Shown: positions 9,239 to 17,963, counted from the stretch's first letter. The stretch is DNA of 64,000 nucleotides from Flintibacter sp. KGMB00164 (GCF_008727735.1 NZ_CP044227.1:1302001-1366000), one strand, 5' to 3'. Numbers and translations: made by a program. Notes: a model not told the origin generated them from the sequence alone.

Positions 9239-10114
9239 TTATTTTCTTTCCCACCATGCAGAATACAGGATGGGGTTGGATGATGTCGGTTCCGTACGCT
9301 CCACCATCCGTCTGGCTCGGCGAAGTTTCCATGCAAGGCTATCCAGACACCGCTCCTGCAGCCGCTGGACTGCCTGATTCTTGGCCTTCTCCACGCCGGA
9401 CTCCTTCATGCGGTTGCGCATGGCGATTTCCTTCAGATCTGACTTGGGGTGGCCGTACACGCCGAAACACCGTCCCAGAATCTCCTGCTCCTTCTTGGAA
9501 AGCTGCTGGAACTCTTCCTGCAGGCATTCCATAGTCAGCGAACGGATTACAATTTCCTCTGCTGATCCAGAGAGATGATTTGGTGTAAGCCGCTCAAAAA
9601 TATCGCCGTCATCATCCGGGTCTTGCAGGTCATAGACAGAAAAGAAATGCGTGGGATAGGCAATGGCTCTGGCCGCCGCATGAAAAGCGATGCCTAGCGC
9701 CTCGGCGATCTCTGCCACACTCTGCCCTTTTTGATGGTAGCGGTTCTGCGCCTTTCGCACCAATCCCATGGTGTCACGGTCCAGAGCAAGCGTCCCCACG
9801 CTGCATTCCAAATGCCGCCGCATGGCTCCGTCCAGAAATGGAGTGATGTAAGTGGTGAACCGGCCCTTCTCTGCATCATAGCCGCCGGTGCGGACACACT
9901 CCACCAGCGCCAGCTTTCCCACGCTCTCCAGTTCGGAGAGCATTTCTTTTGCGTAATCGCTCAGGCCACCGTACTTGGTTTGCCGCAGACAGTGATACCG
10001 ACGGGCAATCAGCCGGGCGCGATCCCTGACCAGACCTGTGTTCATCAGGCACAGCTTGGTCAGCGCCGCCTCATCGCCGTTGGAGACTCGCACCAACAGT
10101 TCCTCGTTGGTCAT
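9239..10114 (-). CDS. Sigma-70-family-like RNA polymerase sigma factor
   Basis: A 291-residue protein whose ATG overlaps the stop of the upstream gene (ATGA). The N-terminal half resembles sigma region 2 (NTGLVRDRARLIA, then a GxLALVECVRTGGYDAEKGRFTTY segment like the core-binding and -10 recognition helices). Residues about 115-150 resemble region 3 (KGQSVAEIAEALG). The C-terminal part has a region 4-like helix-turn-helix (LSKKEQEILGRCFG, then SDLKEIAMRNRMKESGVEKAKNQAVQRL). Similar sigma-like proteins are carried on Clostridia mobile elements and may direct transcription of element genes. A dedicated promoter was not identified. Its coupling to the zinc-finger gene suggests joint function. 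Confidence 0.75.
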   Translation of the reverse strand: MTNEELLVRVSNGDEAALTKLCLMNTGLVRDRARLIARRYHCLRQTKYGGLSDYAKEMLSELESVGKLALVECVRTGGYDAEKGRFTTYITPFLDGAMRRHLECSVGTLALDRDTMGLVRKAQNRYHQKGQSVAEIAEALGIAFHAAARAIAYPTHFFSVYDLQDPDDDGDIFERLTPNHLSGSAEEIVIRSLTMECLQEEFQQLSKKEQEILGRCFGVYGHPKSDLKEIAMRNRMKESGVEKAKNQAVQRLQERCLDSLAWKLRRARRMVERTEPTSSNPILYSAWWERK

Positions 10115-11334
10115 GCACCGTCACCGTCCTTCGCCTTACGGGGACGGCCCCGAGGCTTGGCCTGACGGGCAATACCGAAAAGCGGGTAGAGTCGTTCGGA
10201 GGAAATTGACTGCTTGAAGTCCTCATTGGAGATGTCGGGATTGCTCAGTGCGTCAAACAATTTGTCCCGCACAGCGTCCTTCAGCTGCCGCATCTCTTCC
10301 TCCGTAATGGCTCCCCGCTGATAGTCCTTCCGGATGCGGTTAAAAGCGGTGATCTTGGCCCTGATTTTCGGTACATCCCGGGCCAGTTCCTTCTGGATCT
10401 CGTAACTGCCATACTGCCTGCAGGTGAAGCGCTCATCCAACGGACAGCGTCCCTCACAGTAGAGGGCATGGACGCCGCTGCGAACCAGGAAGTATTTTTT
10501 GCAGACAATGCAGCGGCGAATGTTATGTCCGGCGTTCAGCGCTGTCATGAAGTCAGCCTTCAGCAGCATCTGCAAACTGTCGGTTGTGTGCTCCTGGGCG
10601 ATGGCGAAGGTTCCGTCGGGCAGTTCTCTGGGCAGATAACTCACCACGCAGGGATCGTACTTCTGATAGAAGGGTCGCTCCAGACTGGTGGGGTTCACGA
10701 TTAACTTCTCTACCAGACGCTCATCGTTATAAAACTGATACAGTGCGGCGGCGTACTCCTCCGGGGAGTTCCGTTTCAATTTGGAGAGAAGAAAGTTGAT
10801 GAAGTTATGGATGGTGGGATTGAAGACAATAACATCATCAATGTATCGCCGGTAGCGGGCTATCTGCAGTTTGTAGTACCGCCACTTGTCCTCACGGCCG
10901 CCATCTACGATGAGGAGAAAAGGCGGCGTCCAGCCTTCTTCTTCCTTCTGCCGGTACATCTCCAACCACCGATCCTTGGAGCACTCCTGCTCATCCATTT
11001 CCTCGTCGGTAAAAAAGGCGTAACTCTCCGTGTACTGCTGGGTTTCGTTGAGAAACCGGTCATCTTCTTTCAGCAGGATCTGAAACACCCGATACCGCAT
11101 CAACTGACTGCGCAGTTCGATAAACTGGTTGTTCAGCTCCCACCATACGCCTCGATCCAATGTGTCCTCATACTGTTTGGCCAAGTCCTTCATGCGATCC
11201 AAAAGACGCTGGATGAGGGGATAGTCCTCGGGAGCAAAGTTCAATATGTCAGCAGTCAGTTCACCAGCCGGAAAGATTTCGCCGCCGTACTCTATCGTGC
11301 TGCCGTGGGTATAAAATACGATCTCTCCATACAT
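10111..11334 (-). CDS. Zinc-finger protein, possibly DUF6076 family
   Basis: A 407-residue protein. ATG at 11334 is preceded by GGGGGTGGAG and is preferred over upstream in-frame starts. Residues about 270-305 contain a C-x2-C...C-x3-C arrangement (CIVCKKYF then CEGRCP), a zinc-ribbon-like site common to hypothetical proteins of Clostridia mobile elements (I believe DUF6076, not verified). The C-terminus is a basic AT-hook-like tail (PRGRPRK), suggesting DNA binding. It is followed with a four-base overlap by the sigma-like gene. It is divergent from element 1, with about 150 bases between the two starts. Function unknown. Confidence 0.6.
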   Translation of the reverse strand: MYGEIVFYTHGSTIEYGGEIFPAGELTADILNFAPEDYPLIQRLLDRMKDLAKQYEDTLDRGVWWELNNQFIELRSQLMRYRVFQILLKEDDRFLNETQQYTESYAFFTDEEMDEQECSKDRWLEMYRQKEEEGWTPPFLLIVDGGREDKWRYYKLQIARYRRYIDDVIVFNPTIHNFINFLLSKLKRNSPEEYAAALYQFYNDERLVEKLIVNPTSLERPFYQKYDPCVVSYLPRELPDGTFAIAQEHTTDSLQMLLKADFMTALNAGHNIRRCIVCKKYFLVRSGVHALYCEGRCPLDERFTCRQYGSYEIQKELARDVPKIRAKITAFNRIRKDYQRGAITEEEMRQLKDAVRDKLFDALSNPDISNEDFKQSISSERLYPLFGIARQAKPRGRPRKAKDGDGA

Positions 11335-11429
11335 ACGAACTCCACCCCCTCTTAAAATTGTCCCACCTGAAAAATAAATGGTCACACCTTTTTCTCAGTC
11401 TATCAAAATCTCCGACACAATACAAGCAG

Positions 11430-11468
11430 AAGGACATCAGTACCGCCGCTGATGTCCTTACTTTTTTG
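11430..11468 (+). terminator. Intrinsic terminator or attenuator ahead of excisionase gene
   Basis: AAGGACATCAG and CTGATGTCCTT form an 11-bp perfect stem with an 8-base loop, followed by ACTTTTTT. It lies directly upstream of the excisionase-like gene, whose ribosome site AAAGGAG follows. Element 2 has an analogous hairpin at the same place, so it may attenuate or insulate element transcription. Confidence 0.75.
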
Positions 11469-11483
11469 TAAAGGAGAATCTGA

Positions 11484-11699
11484 ATGAAAGAATCTGTCTA
11501 CAAAAGTTACGACGAGTTGCCACTGTTTCTCAATTCGGAATTGGTGGCGAAGGTGCTGGGCGTATCGCCGTCCAGCGGGTATGAACTGATGCACCAACCA
11601 GACTTCCCGGTGCTGCGTGTCGGCAACCGCATGGTGGTGCCGAAAGAAAAGTTCATGCAGTGGGTGGAGGAGCATACGGGAGGAGGTGTGCACAAATGA
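11484..11699 (+). CDS. Excisionase-like helix-turn-helix protein (element 1)
   Basis: A 71-residue protein preceded by AAAGGAG. It has a MerR/excisionase-type winged helix: FLNSELVAKVLGVSPSSGYELM, then a wing with RVGNRMVVPKEKFMQW. Such proteins bind element ends and direct tyrosine recombinases towards excision, or act as element regulators. It overlaps the next gene (ATGA) and closely resembles the product at 39131-39340 in element 2. It sits first in the element 1 operon, far from the recombinases, so a regulatory role is as likely as a recombination directionality role. Confidence 0.8.
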   Translation: MKESVYKSYDELPLFLNSELVAKVLGVSPSSGYELMHQPDFPVLRVGNRMVVPKEKFMQWVEEHTGGGVHK

Positions 11700-12373
11700 A
11701 TTTCTTCTCCTATCAGCCCGATCCAAAGCGACACCGTTTCTCAATTCCGAATGATGTCTGGAAATGGGAACTGAAGTCGCAGGGATTTGCCATCCTTGCC
11801 TATCTCTGCTTCCTGCATGTCCACTGCAACAAAGATGCCTCGCCCAGTGCGGATGAAATCGCATCACAACTGCACATGAGCAAGGACATGGCCGTGAAGC
11901 AGCTTTCTGAACTGAACCGTCGCGGTCTACTGGATCAGCACATGGTTCCGATACTCGAAAGCAACAGCAAGAACTTTTTCTCTCTGCCCAATGAGTCGTT
12001 TTTCCTGAACATCGGTCACGGAGCCATCACGGTCTACGCCTACCTGCTCTACTGCGAGGATCGCCGCACACATCAGTGTCATCCCAGCTACCGCACAATT
12101 GCCGGGGCGGTACATCTCTCAGTGTCCACAGTGATGAAGCACATCACAAAGTTGGCGGACAAGCAGTTCATCGCCGTTGAGAGCACCTCCTATATTGACG
12201 GACATGGTATGAAGCGGAACGGCAACAACCTGTACACCATCCTACCAATCCAGGTGGCAATGGATCATTGCTACCAGCAGCAGATGTTTCGATTGGAGGA
12301 ACAGCAGAAACGGGATCAGGTGCAAAAACGCTTGGGATGGAACGCGGAGAACGCCCTGTGTGCCCCGCTGTGA
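11696..12373 (+). CDS. Winged-helix replication/regulatory protein (element 1)
   Basis: A 225-residue protein. ATG at 11696 overlaps the stop of the excisionase gene, and GGAGGTG lies just upstream. Two helix-turn-helix units are seen: residues about 45-85 (SADEIASQLHMSKDMAVKQL) and about 135-170 (SYRTIAGAVHLSVSTVMKHI), each followed by a wing. The second half, from FFSLPNE to YTILPIQ, aligns well with the 150-residue protein at 39337-39789, so the family core is that part and the first unit is an extra domain. Such proteins in Clostridia elements are annotated as helix-turn-helix or RepA-like. Whether it starts replication or only regulates is unknown. Confidence 0.7.
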   Translation: MNFFSYQPDPKRHRFSIPNDVWKWELKSQGFAILAYLCFLHVHCNKDASPSADEIASQLHMSKDMAVKQLSELNRRGLLDQHMVPILESNSKNFFSLPNESFFLNIGHGAITVYAYLLYCEDRRTHQCHPSYRTIAGAVHLSVSTVMKHITKLADKQFIAVESTSYIDGHGMKRNGNNLYTILPIQVAMDHCYQQQMFRLEEQQKRDQVQKRLGWNAENALCAPL

Positions 12374-12560
12374 GAGGCTGTGTGCCCTCCTTCGGGGCAG
12401 GGCAGAGTCCCTGCCCCACCAGGGGCTTTCGGGGCAGATTTAGGCCGTTTTCGAGGGGTTAGCGGAGGACGAAAGAAAAAGCAGGATAAACGACGGGGTC
12501 GCGAGCGCCCCCGTCAGCAGCACCTCTGCCCGCAGTGCGGGCAGTTGCGGGGGCTTTTGC
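12368..12560 (+). other. Candidate origin of transfer (oriT), element 1
   Basis: The 303-base gap between the winged-helix and RHH genes holds two perfect hairpins. One is GGGGCAGGG/CCCTGCCCC with loop CAGAGT (12394-12417); the other is CTGCCCGC/GCGGGCAG with loop AGT (12526-12544). Both stems, both loop sequences and much of the flanks recur at 40137-40320 in element 2, while the region between them differs more. The position just upstream of the mobilization accessory and relaxase genes fits an oriT. The nic site cannot be placed. Confidence 0.5.
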
Positions 12561-12676
12561 GGGGATTGGAAATGGGGTCAAAATCCGGGCAGTGATATCA
12601 TCTCTGCGGTCACAATCCCAGAAAGCCTACTGCCGCAAGGAAAAAACAGGGGTCAACCCCCGGAAAGGAGAACATT

Positions 12677-13096
12677 ATGAGCAAAAAAGAGAAATTCCCA
12701 CTCTACCTGTCGCCGGAGAAAAAGGCTATCCTGGAGCGCCGATATCAGGAGGACGGGAGCCGGAGCATCACCGCCTTCATTGAACGGGCGGTGGACTTTT
12801 ATCTGGACTACCTCAGTGCCAACAACGCCGGACTGTTCCTCCCCACCTCCATCAAGTCCTACCTGGACGGAAGGATGGGACAGCTGGAGGAGCGGCTGTC
12901 CTCCATCGCTTTCCGACAGGCGGTAGAGCAGGACATGGTGGCCGGTATCCTCGCCGACGCGTATCAGTTCAGCGGCGAGGATCTGCGCCGACGGCGGGCG
13001 GAGAGCGTTCAAAATGTGCGGAAAACCAATGGCCGCATCTCGCTGGAGCAGCGGGTGCGGGACGCTTGGGAGGAGGATGATGAGTGGCAGGATTGA
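12677..13096 (+). CDS. Ribbon-helix-helix mobilization accessory protein (element 1)
   Basis: A 139-residue protein with an AAGGAG site upstream. The N-terminus has a short beta-strand (KFPLYLSPEKKAILE) and a helix with RSITAFIERAVDFYLDYL, consistent with the ribbon-helix-helix fold of MobC/plasmid accessory proteins that bind oriT and aid relaxase loading. The C-terminal part is helical. It overlaps the relaxase start by 13 bases, which supports a mobilization role. The protein at 40452-40853 is the element 2 counterpart. Its exact family was not identified. Confidence 0.7.
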   Translation: MSKKEKFPLYLSPEKKAILERRYQEDGSRSITAFIERAVDFYLDYLSANNAGLFLPTSIKSYLDGRMGQLEERLSSIAFRQAVEQDMVAGILADAYQFSGEDLRRRRAESVQNVRKTNGRISLEQRVRDAWEEDDEWQD

Positions 13097-15042
13097 TTGT
13101 GAAGAGCCCTTATCTCAAGTGCGGAGGCGGCAGTTCGGTCAGTAGCTATCTGAGGTACATCGGCACACGGGAACGGGTGGAGATCCTCCCAGATGACCGT
13201 CCGCCCACTCGAAAGCAGGACCAGCTCATCACCAAACTGACAAAGGATTTCCCGGAGGCCAGGGAGCTGGGCGAGTATTGCGATTACAAAGACAAGCCCA
13301 CCAAGGCCAATGCCTCTGTCTTTATCACCCGAGCACTGGAGGAGAACTGGTCTCAAGTGCAGCAGTCAGACGGCTACATGAAGTACATCGCTACTCGGCC
13401 TCGTGCGGAACGGCTTGGTGATCACGGGCTCTTTGGTGATGAAGATGCTGTGGACTTGGAGCATGCCATGCAGGAACTGGATCAGTACAACGGAAATGTG
13501 TGGACGCATATCCTCTCACTGAAGCGTGAGGACGCTGCGCGTCTTGGATATGACAATGCCAAAGCATGGCGAAACCTGCTCCGCGCAAATCGCAATGACA
13601 TCGCTGCCGCTATGAACATCCAACCAAATCACTTCCGCTGGTATGCCGCCTTCCACGATGAGGGCAAGCATCCCCATGTCCACATGATGGCGTGGTCAAC
13701 ACAGCCGGGAGAAGCGTACCTGACGCGAGACGGCATCCGCAATATCAAATCCACACTCACCAATCAGATCTTCAAACAGGAGATGCTCCACACCTACGAA
13801 CAAAAGTCACAGTCGCGGGATGAGCTGGTGCAGGAGGCCCGTCGCGCAATCCGGCAGCTCACCCAGGAGATGACGCGAAGCCTCTGCACAGTTCCTGAGA
13901 TCGAGCAGAAGATGGAGCAGCTGGCCGGACAGTTGGAAACAGTCAGTGGCAAAAAGTCCTACGGCTACCTTCCCAAGTCCATAAAGAAAACGGTAGATGA
14001 GGTAGTGGACAAGCTGGAGGAACTGCCGGTAGTGCGTGAGTGCTACGACCGGTGGTGCAGGCTCCAGGGTGAGGTGGAGAGCTACTACCACGACAAAACC
14101 AGAGAACGGAAAAAGCTGTCCCAGGAGAAAGAGTTTCGGCAGATCAAAAACGCTGTCATCCAGGAGGCTGAGCGCATCCGTCTGGGTGAGATCTCCTTCG
14201 AGGATGATGACTTGGCTGAGCACGACGAGCAGGGGCAGGCACGGAATGAATCCCATGCCTGCCGGGAGCTGTGGCGCATCATTGGGAACAAGGACATTTC
14301 TCTGGACTACCGTGACCGGGCGGCAGAGAAGTTGGAGCAGGTGGCGGAGTGCGGTGACGCCCATGCGCAATACCGGATGGGACAGCTCTACCGGGACGGA
14401 CCTCTGCTGATCCCGGACAACCATAAGGCAAAGCACTGGCTCACCCAGGCGGCAATACAGGGTCTGCCGGAAGCACAGTATGCCCTTGGAAAGTTGCTTC
14501 TCTCCAACGATTGGGAAGTGCGGGACTCGGACGAGGGCATCCGCTGGCTGAGACAGGCGGCGGAAAACGGAAGCCACTTTGCTGCTTACCGTCTCGGTAA
14601 AGAGTATCTGGAGGGAAACGCTGTCAACAAGGACACCTCCAGAGCGGCGGATTGGTTCACCAAATCGGCGGAGGCGGGAAACCAGTACGCCCAGTACATG
14701 ATGGGCAAGCTGCACCTGACGGGACAGGGCCTACCACGGGATCAGGCCCAGGCAATGATGTGGTTCAGCCGTTCGGCGGTCCAGGGAAATCAGTATGCTC
14801 AGTTTTTCCTGGAACAGAGAAACAATCTCCACCAGCCCTCTGTGATGCTGGCAGTCACTCGGCTGCTCTATCACATGAGCCGAATCTTTGAAGATCACGC
14901 CCTGCCCCAGTCTGGGGCTGGACTGCACATCAACCGGAAGAGCCGGCAGAAGCTCATGGAGAAGCGCATTGCTATGGGGCACAAGCCGGATGACCATGAG
15001 GAGGAGCAGACTATGGATGGCATGACCATGAGCGGATGGTGA
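13084..15042 (+). CDS. MobP-type (probably MobP3) relaxase with Sel1 repeats
   Basis: A 652-residue protein starting at GTG 13084 within the end of the RHH gene. The N-terminal 200 residues carry relaxase features: an early tyrosine region (SYLRYIGTRERVE) as candidate nucleophile, and near residues 188-202 the metal-binding triad FHDEGKHPHVHMMAW (HxH motif III). This matches MobP-family relaxases that nick oriT and pilot single-stranded DNA in conjugation. The middle is coiled-coil rich (about 240-400). Residues about 420-580 consist of four to five Sel1-like/TPR repeats (AQYxxGxLY...AxxWxxxAAxxG), an unusual appendage for a relaxase, possibly for contacts with a coupling protein. No type IV secretion genes are present, so the element would be mobilizable in trans. 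Element 2 has no equivalent gene. Confidence 0.88.
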   Translation: MAGLIVKSPYLKCGGGSSVSSYLRYIGTRERVEILPDDRPPTRKQDQLITKLTKDFPEARELGEYCDYKDKPTKANASVFITRALEENWSQVQQSDGYMKYIATRPRAERLGDHGLFGDEDAVDLEHAMQELDQYNGNVWTHILSLKREDAARLGYDNAKAWRNLLRANRNDIAAAMNIQPNHFRWYAAFHDEGKHPHVHMMAWSTQPGEAYLTRDGIRNIKSTLTNQIFKQEMLHTYEQKSQSRDELVQEARRAIRQLTQEMTRSLCTVPEIEQKMEQLAGQLETVSGKKSYGYLPKSIKKTVDEVVDKLEELPVVRECYDRWCRLQGEVESYYHDKTRERKKLSQEKEFRQIKNAVIQEAERIRLGEISFEDDDLAEHDEQGQARNESHACRELWRIIGNKDISLDYRDRAAEKLEQVAECGDAHAQYRMGQLYRDGPLLIPDNHKAKHWLTQAAIQGLPEAQYALGKLLLSNDWEVRDSDEGIRWLRQAAENGSHFAAYRLGKEYLEGNAVNKDTSRAADWFTKSAEAGNQYAQYMMGKLHLTGQGLPRDQAQAMMWFSRSAVQGNQYAQFFLEQRNNLHQPSVMLAVTRLLYHMSRIFEDHALPQSGAGLHINRKSRQKLMEKRIAMGHKPDDHEEEQTMDGMTMSGW

Positions 15043-15188
15043 GTAAAAATAGCACAGTGTTAACAATGATAAGGGGCGCGCAGAAATGAACCGGAGAAAT
15101 TGATAACAATCTGATAATTGTGGTCAAAAGCCCTGGCTATTCTCTCGGTAGTTCGGTATTGTGTGTTGCTGCAAAGGAGGCGGCACAC

Positions 15189-15500
15189 ATGAACGACTAC
15201 ATGAGGGCTCTGCACCAGCGGTTCTACCGGGAGCCGGACTTCAGCGGGTTGGAAGAAGATATCGAGAGCACCCGGCAAGAGGTGCGGGACTGCCTGGACA
15301 AGCTGCAACGGCGCAAGCTCATGCACCTGGTGGACACGCAGAATCTACTGAAAGAAGAAACCTCCCTGGCCAGTTTCATCGCTGGGTTCAAACTGGCCTG
15401 GGGACTGAGCAAGGAACTGGAGGCGGACGGCCTGTACTCCTTCGATGAGGAGGAAACAGAGCGTGTTTGCCGCTTCATGGAAGCAGGAAAGGAGGAGTGA
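15189..15500 (+). CDS. Small helical protein next to recombinase (element 1), possibly DUF6809
   Basis: A 103-residue acidic, all-helical protein; ATG 15189 follows AAAGGAGG. It is over 85 percent identical by eye to the protein at 41045-41350 in element 2, both beginning MNDYMRALHQRF. It precedes the first recombinase by four bases. Proteins like this recur beside integrases in Clostridia elements (I believe DUF6809). The function is unknown; a role with the recombinase or in regulation is inferred from position. The leader (15151-15171, GTTCGGTATTGTGTGTTGCTG apart from one base) is conserved in element 2. Confidence 0.7.
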   Translation: MNDYMRALHQRFYREPDFSGLEEDIESTRQEVRDCLDKLQRRKLMHLVDTQNLLKEETSLASFIAGFKLAWGLSKELEADGLYSFDEEETERVCRFMEAGKEE

Positions 15501-15504
15501 GAGT

Positions 15505-16698
15505 ATGGGAAAGCGCAGACCGTCCGGGGACGGCATGGTGCGCAAGCGGGAAGATGGACGCTGGGAAGGGCGCATCGTAGTTGGCCACAAAGAAAACGGT
15601 GATCCCATCTTCCGCTACATCTACGCAGATACCCAAAAGGAACTGACAGCCAAACTCCGGCAGAGCATCGAGGCGTATCAGGGAGTCGAGCTGACTGAGG
15701 AGAGCCGGATGACACTGGGCCAATGGCTGGATCAGTGGCTGGAGAACATGACTGGAACGATACGTCCCGTCACCATGAAAAGATATGAGGGAACTGTAGC
15801 CAGACATATCAAACCGTACCTGGGAGAGAAAATTATCTCCCAGGTTACAGGGAAAGACATTCAAAAGTTATATGATACACTGGCTCATCACGGAAACCGA
15901 AACACAGGAGAGGGGCTGGCCAGCGGAACAATCCGAGGTATTCACGCAATGTTCCATGAGGCGATGGGCGCCGCACAGCAGGCTGGTCTCATCCCACGAA
16001 ATCCCACGGAAGATATTGATGCGCCCAAATTCAGCTACAAAGGCAAAAAGGTGCTGACAGATGAACAACTGGAAAAGTTCATGGGAACCATTCAGAGGGA
16101 CAGCGTCTGGTGTGACTTCTTCTACACGGAACTAACTACAGGCCTGCGCCGTGGTGAAATCTGCGGGCTAAAATGGGAAGACTTTGACGAGGCCCACAGT
16201 ACATTGAAAGTCCGCCGCACAATCCATGAGGAAAAGGGAGGCAAGCTGACCGCCTGGGATACTAAGACTGCTGCGGGAACCCGTACCATCCATCTGTCAC
16301 CCAGTACCGCAGCTCTACTTCGGGAGAGAAAGAAGACGGCACTGACAGAATGGATCTTCCCACATCCATGGAAGCCGGAGCAGCCTACACGCCCGAGTGC
16401 CGCCTATGAACGGATGAAGGTCCTGCTGAAAGAGGCAGAGCTTCCTGACCTGCGTTTTCATGATCTCCGGCATACTTTTGCTACTCATGCCCTGACATCG
16501 GGAGTGGATGTCAAAACTCTGTCCGGCATCCTGGGACACACACGGGCCGCGTTCACACTGGACACATACACTCACACCACAGGAGATATGCAGAAGCGTG
16601 CGGCTGAGATCGTAGAAGAATTTCTCATTGACATCTTCGGAGAGGAGTTGAAGCCATGGGAAGAAAGCGGAAAAATGGCGAAGGCACCGTCCGGCTGA
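15505..16698 (+). CDS. Tyrosine recombinase/integrase A (element 1)
   Basis: A 397-residue protein; ATG 15505 follows GGAAAGGAGG. Domain order is typical of Tn916/phage-type integrases: N-terminal arm-binding beta domain (KREDGRWEGRIVVG), core-binding SAM-like domain about 60-165, and catalytic domain about 175-380 with TGLRRGEICGL (first Arg), HDLRHTFATHAL (HxxR), GHTRAAFTLDTYTH (His then Tyr nucleophile). All catalytic residues are visible. Its end overlaps the second recombinase gene by 43 bases, so the two are co-translated. It is a close paralogue of the protein at 41613-42815. Confidence 0.92.
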   Translation: MGKRRPSGDGMVRKREDGRWEGRIVVGHKENGDPIFRYIYADTQKELTAKLRQSIEAYQGVELTEESRMTLGQWLDQWLENMTGTIRPVTMKRYEGTVARHIKPYLGEKIISQVTGKDIQKLYDTLAHHGNRNTGEGLASGTIRGIHAMFHEAMGAAQQAGLIPRNPTEDIDAPKFSYKGKKVLTDEQLEKFMGTIQRDSVWCDFFYTELTTGLRRGEICGLKWEDFDEAHSTLKVRRTIHEEKGGKLTAWDTKTAAGTRTIHLSPSTAALLRERKKTALTEWIFPHPWKPEQPTRPSAAYERMKVLLKEAELPDLRFHDLRHTFATHALTSGVDVKTLSGILGHTRAAFTLDTYTHTTGDMQKRAAEIVEEFLIDIFGEELKPWEESGKMAKAPSG

Positions 16699-17885
16699 GA
16701 AAGGATGGCCGCTGGGAAGGACGGATCGTCATTGGGTATGATGAGAATGGCCTTCCCAAGACGAAGAATGTGCTGGCCAAGACCAAAGGCGAATGTATAG
16801 AAAAACTAAAGGCGCTGAAGAACACTATCACACCGGATACACCCATAAAACTCAAGGCAGATATGCCATTCGGGGAGTGGTTGGACTATTGGTATGAAAC
16901 CTACTGTAAGCCCAATGCCCGGCCCGCTACTCAGAGGACCTACGAAGGGTATATCCGTTTATACCTTCACCCCAGGTTGGGCAGCATTCCCCTGAACAAA
17001 GTGACTATCAATGACATTCAGCAGATGTGTACCTGGATGATGACAGAGGCCCGTTTGGATCAGAAAAACGGAGATGGTGGTCTTTCGGACAGTCAGGTGA
17101 TAAACTGCTACAGTCTATGTGATCGGGTATTGGAAAAAGCAGTGGCAGAAAAGTTGATTGTCCGCAACCCGGCAAAGGGCTGTAAACTGCCTCCAAACAG
17201 GCCAAATGAGATGAAGGTTCTCTCCCGAGAGGATATGCAGAAGGTGTTGATCCAGGCCAAGGAAGAGAATTACTACGAACTTTTCCTTCTGGAATTTGCC
17301 ACTGGCCTTCGATTGGGAGAACTGATGGCTCTCCAGTGGGATGATGTGGATCTGGTCACCGGGGAATTGAGGATTAACAAACAGGTAAACCTTGTTGGTT
17401 CGAAATTGGTGATCAGTGAGCCGAAAACCAAGGCGGCTGTCCGCACCCTGATCCTGCCTCCATCTGTCAGAAAAGTGTTGGCGGAGTACAAGACCAGAGT
17501 GAACTCCAGATGGTTATTCCCCTCGCCCAAGAAGGACGATCTGCCGATTATCCCCTCGGCAGTCAGCCGACGGCTTCACACACTGCTGGAGCATGCGGGA
17601 TGCGAACAAGTTCGCTTTCACGATCTGCGCCATACTTTCGCAACCAATGCCCTGGCCCACGGGATGGATATCAAGACGCTGTCCACCATCCTGGGCCACG
17701 TATCCAGCACCACCACCCTAAACACCTACTCCCATGTCACCGACGAGATGCGACAAATGGCAGCGGTGAAGATCGACCAGGGCATCGCAAAGGCGGAGGT
17801 GCAGGAGGATACAGCTATTACCCAGCCAGAGCGCACCATGACTACCTTCCAGGCCAGAAAACGCTGGAGCCGAGAGGCCAGTTGA
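16656..17885 (+). CDS. Tyrosine recombinase/integrase B (element 1)
   Basis: A 409-residue protein starting inside the end of integrase A. Arm-binding domain (RKDGRWEGRIVIG), core-binding domain with long helices, and catalytic motifs TGLRLGELMAL, HDLRHTFATNAL and GHVSSTTTLNTYSH are intact. It resembles integrase A only in general fold and is closer to the element 2 product at 42779-44350, which carries an additional C-terminal extension absent here. Two tandem recombinases suggest either a heteromeric recombination complex or separate specificities. Confidence 0.92.
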   Translation: MGRKRKNGEGTVRLRKDGRWEGRIVIGYDENGLPKTKNVLAKTKGECIEKLKALKNTITPDTPIKLKADMPFGEWLDYWYETYCKPNARPATQRTYEGYIRLYLHPRLGSIPLNKVTINDIQQMCTWMMTEARLDQKNGDGGLSDSQVINCYSLCDRVLEKAVAEKLIVRNPAKGCKLPPNRPNEMKVLSREDMQKVLIQAKEENYYELFLLEFATGLRLGELMALQWDDVDLVTGELRINKQVNLVGSKLVISEPKTKAAVRTLILPPSVRKVLAEYKTRVNSRWLFPSPKKDDLPIIPSAVSRRLHTLLEHAGCEQVRFHDLRHTFATNALAHGMDIKTLSTILGHVSSTTTLNTYSHVTDEMRQMAAVKIDQGIAKAEVQEDTAITQPERTMTTFQARKRWSREAS

Positions 17886-17897
17886 GACAAAACTACC

Positions 17898-17929
17898 GGC
17901 CCATCAGGGAATGCCATCCCTGGTGGGCC
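17898..17929 (+). terminator. Hairpin after recombinase B
   Basis: GGCCCATCAGGGA and TCCCTGGTGGGCC pair over 13 positions (one G-T) with a 6-base loop, 13 bases after the recombinase stop. No T-run follows, so termination efficiency is uncertain. Confidence 0.55.
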
Positions 17930-17943
17930 GATTTCCGCTGTCT

Positions 17944-17963
17944 GTGGGCAAACATGTGGTCAA
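17944..17963 (+). repeat. Octamer-pair motif, imperfect copy (att-like)
   Basis: GTGGGCAA-ACAT-GTGGTCAA, one mismatch from the motif found at 18528, 53410 and (partly) 53593. It is preceded by GCTGTCT like the copy at 18528. It lies 58 bases after the recombinase B stop and may be a recombinase core or arm site. Confidence 0.55.

Noticed and set aside
12268-12783. Short frames across the gap between the winged-helix and RHH genes
   Set aside because: They cross the conserved hairpins, and conservation is of DNA structure, not of any reading frame.
13807-14715. A 302-codon minus-strand frame inside the relaxase gene
   Set aside because: Shadow of the relaxase; leucine/valine-rich composition typical of antisense translation.
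15120-15127. A single GTGGTCAA octamer before the small helical protein gene
   Set aside because: One octamer without the paired copy is likely chance.
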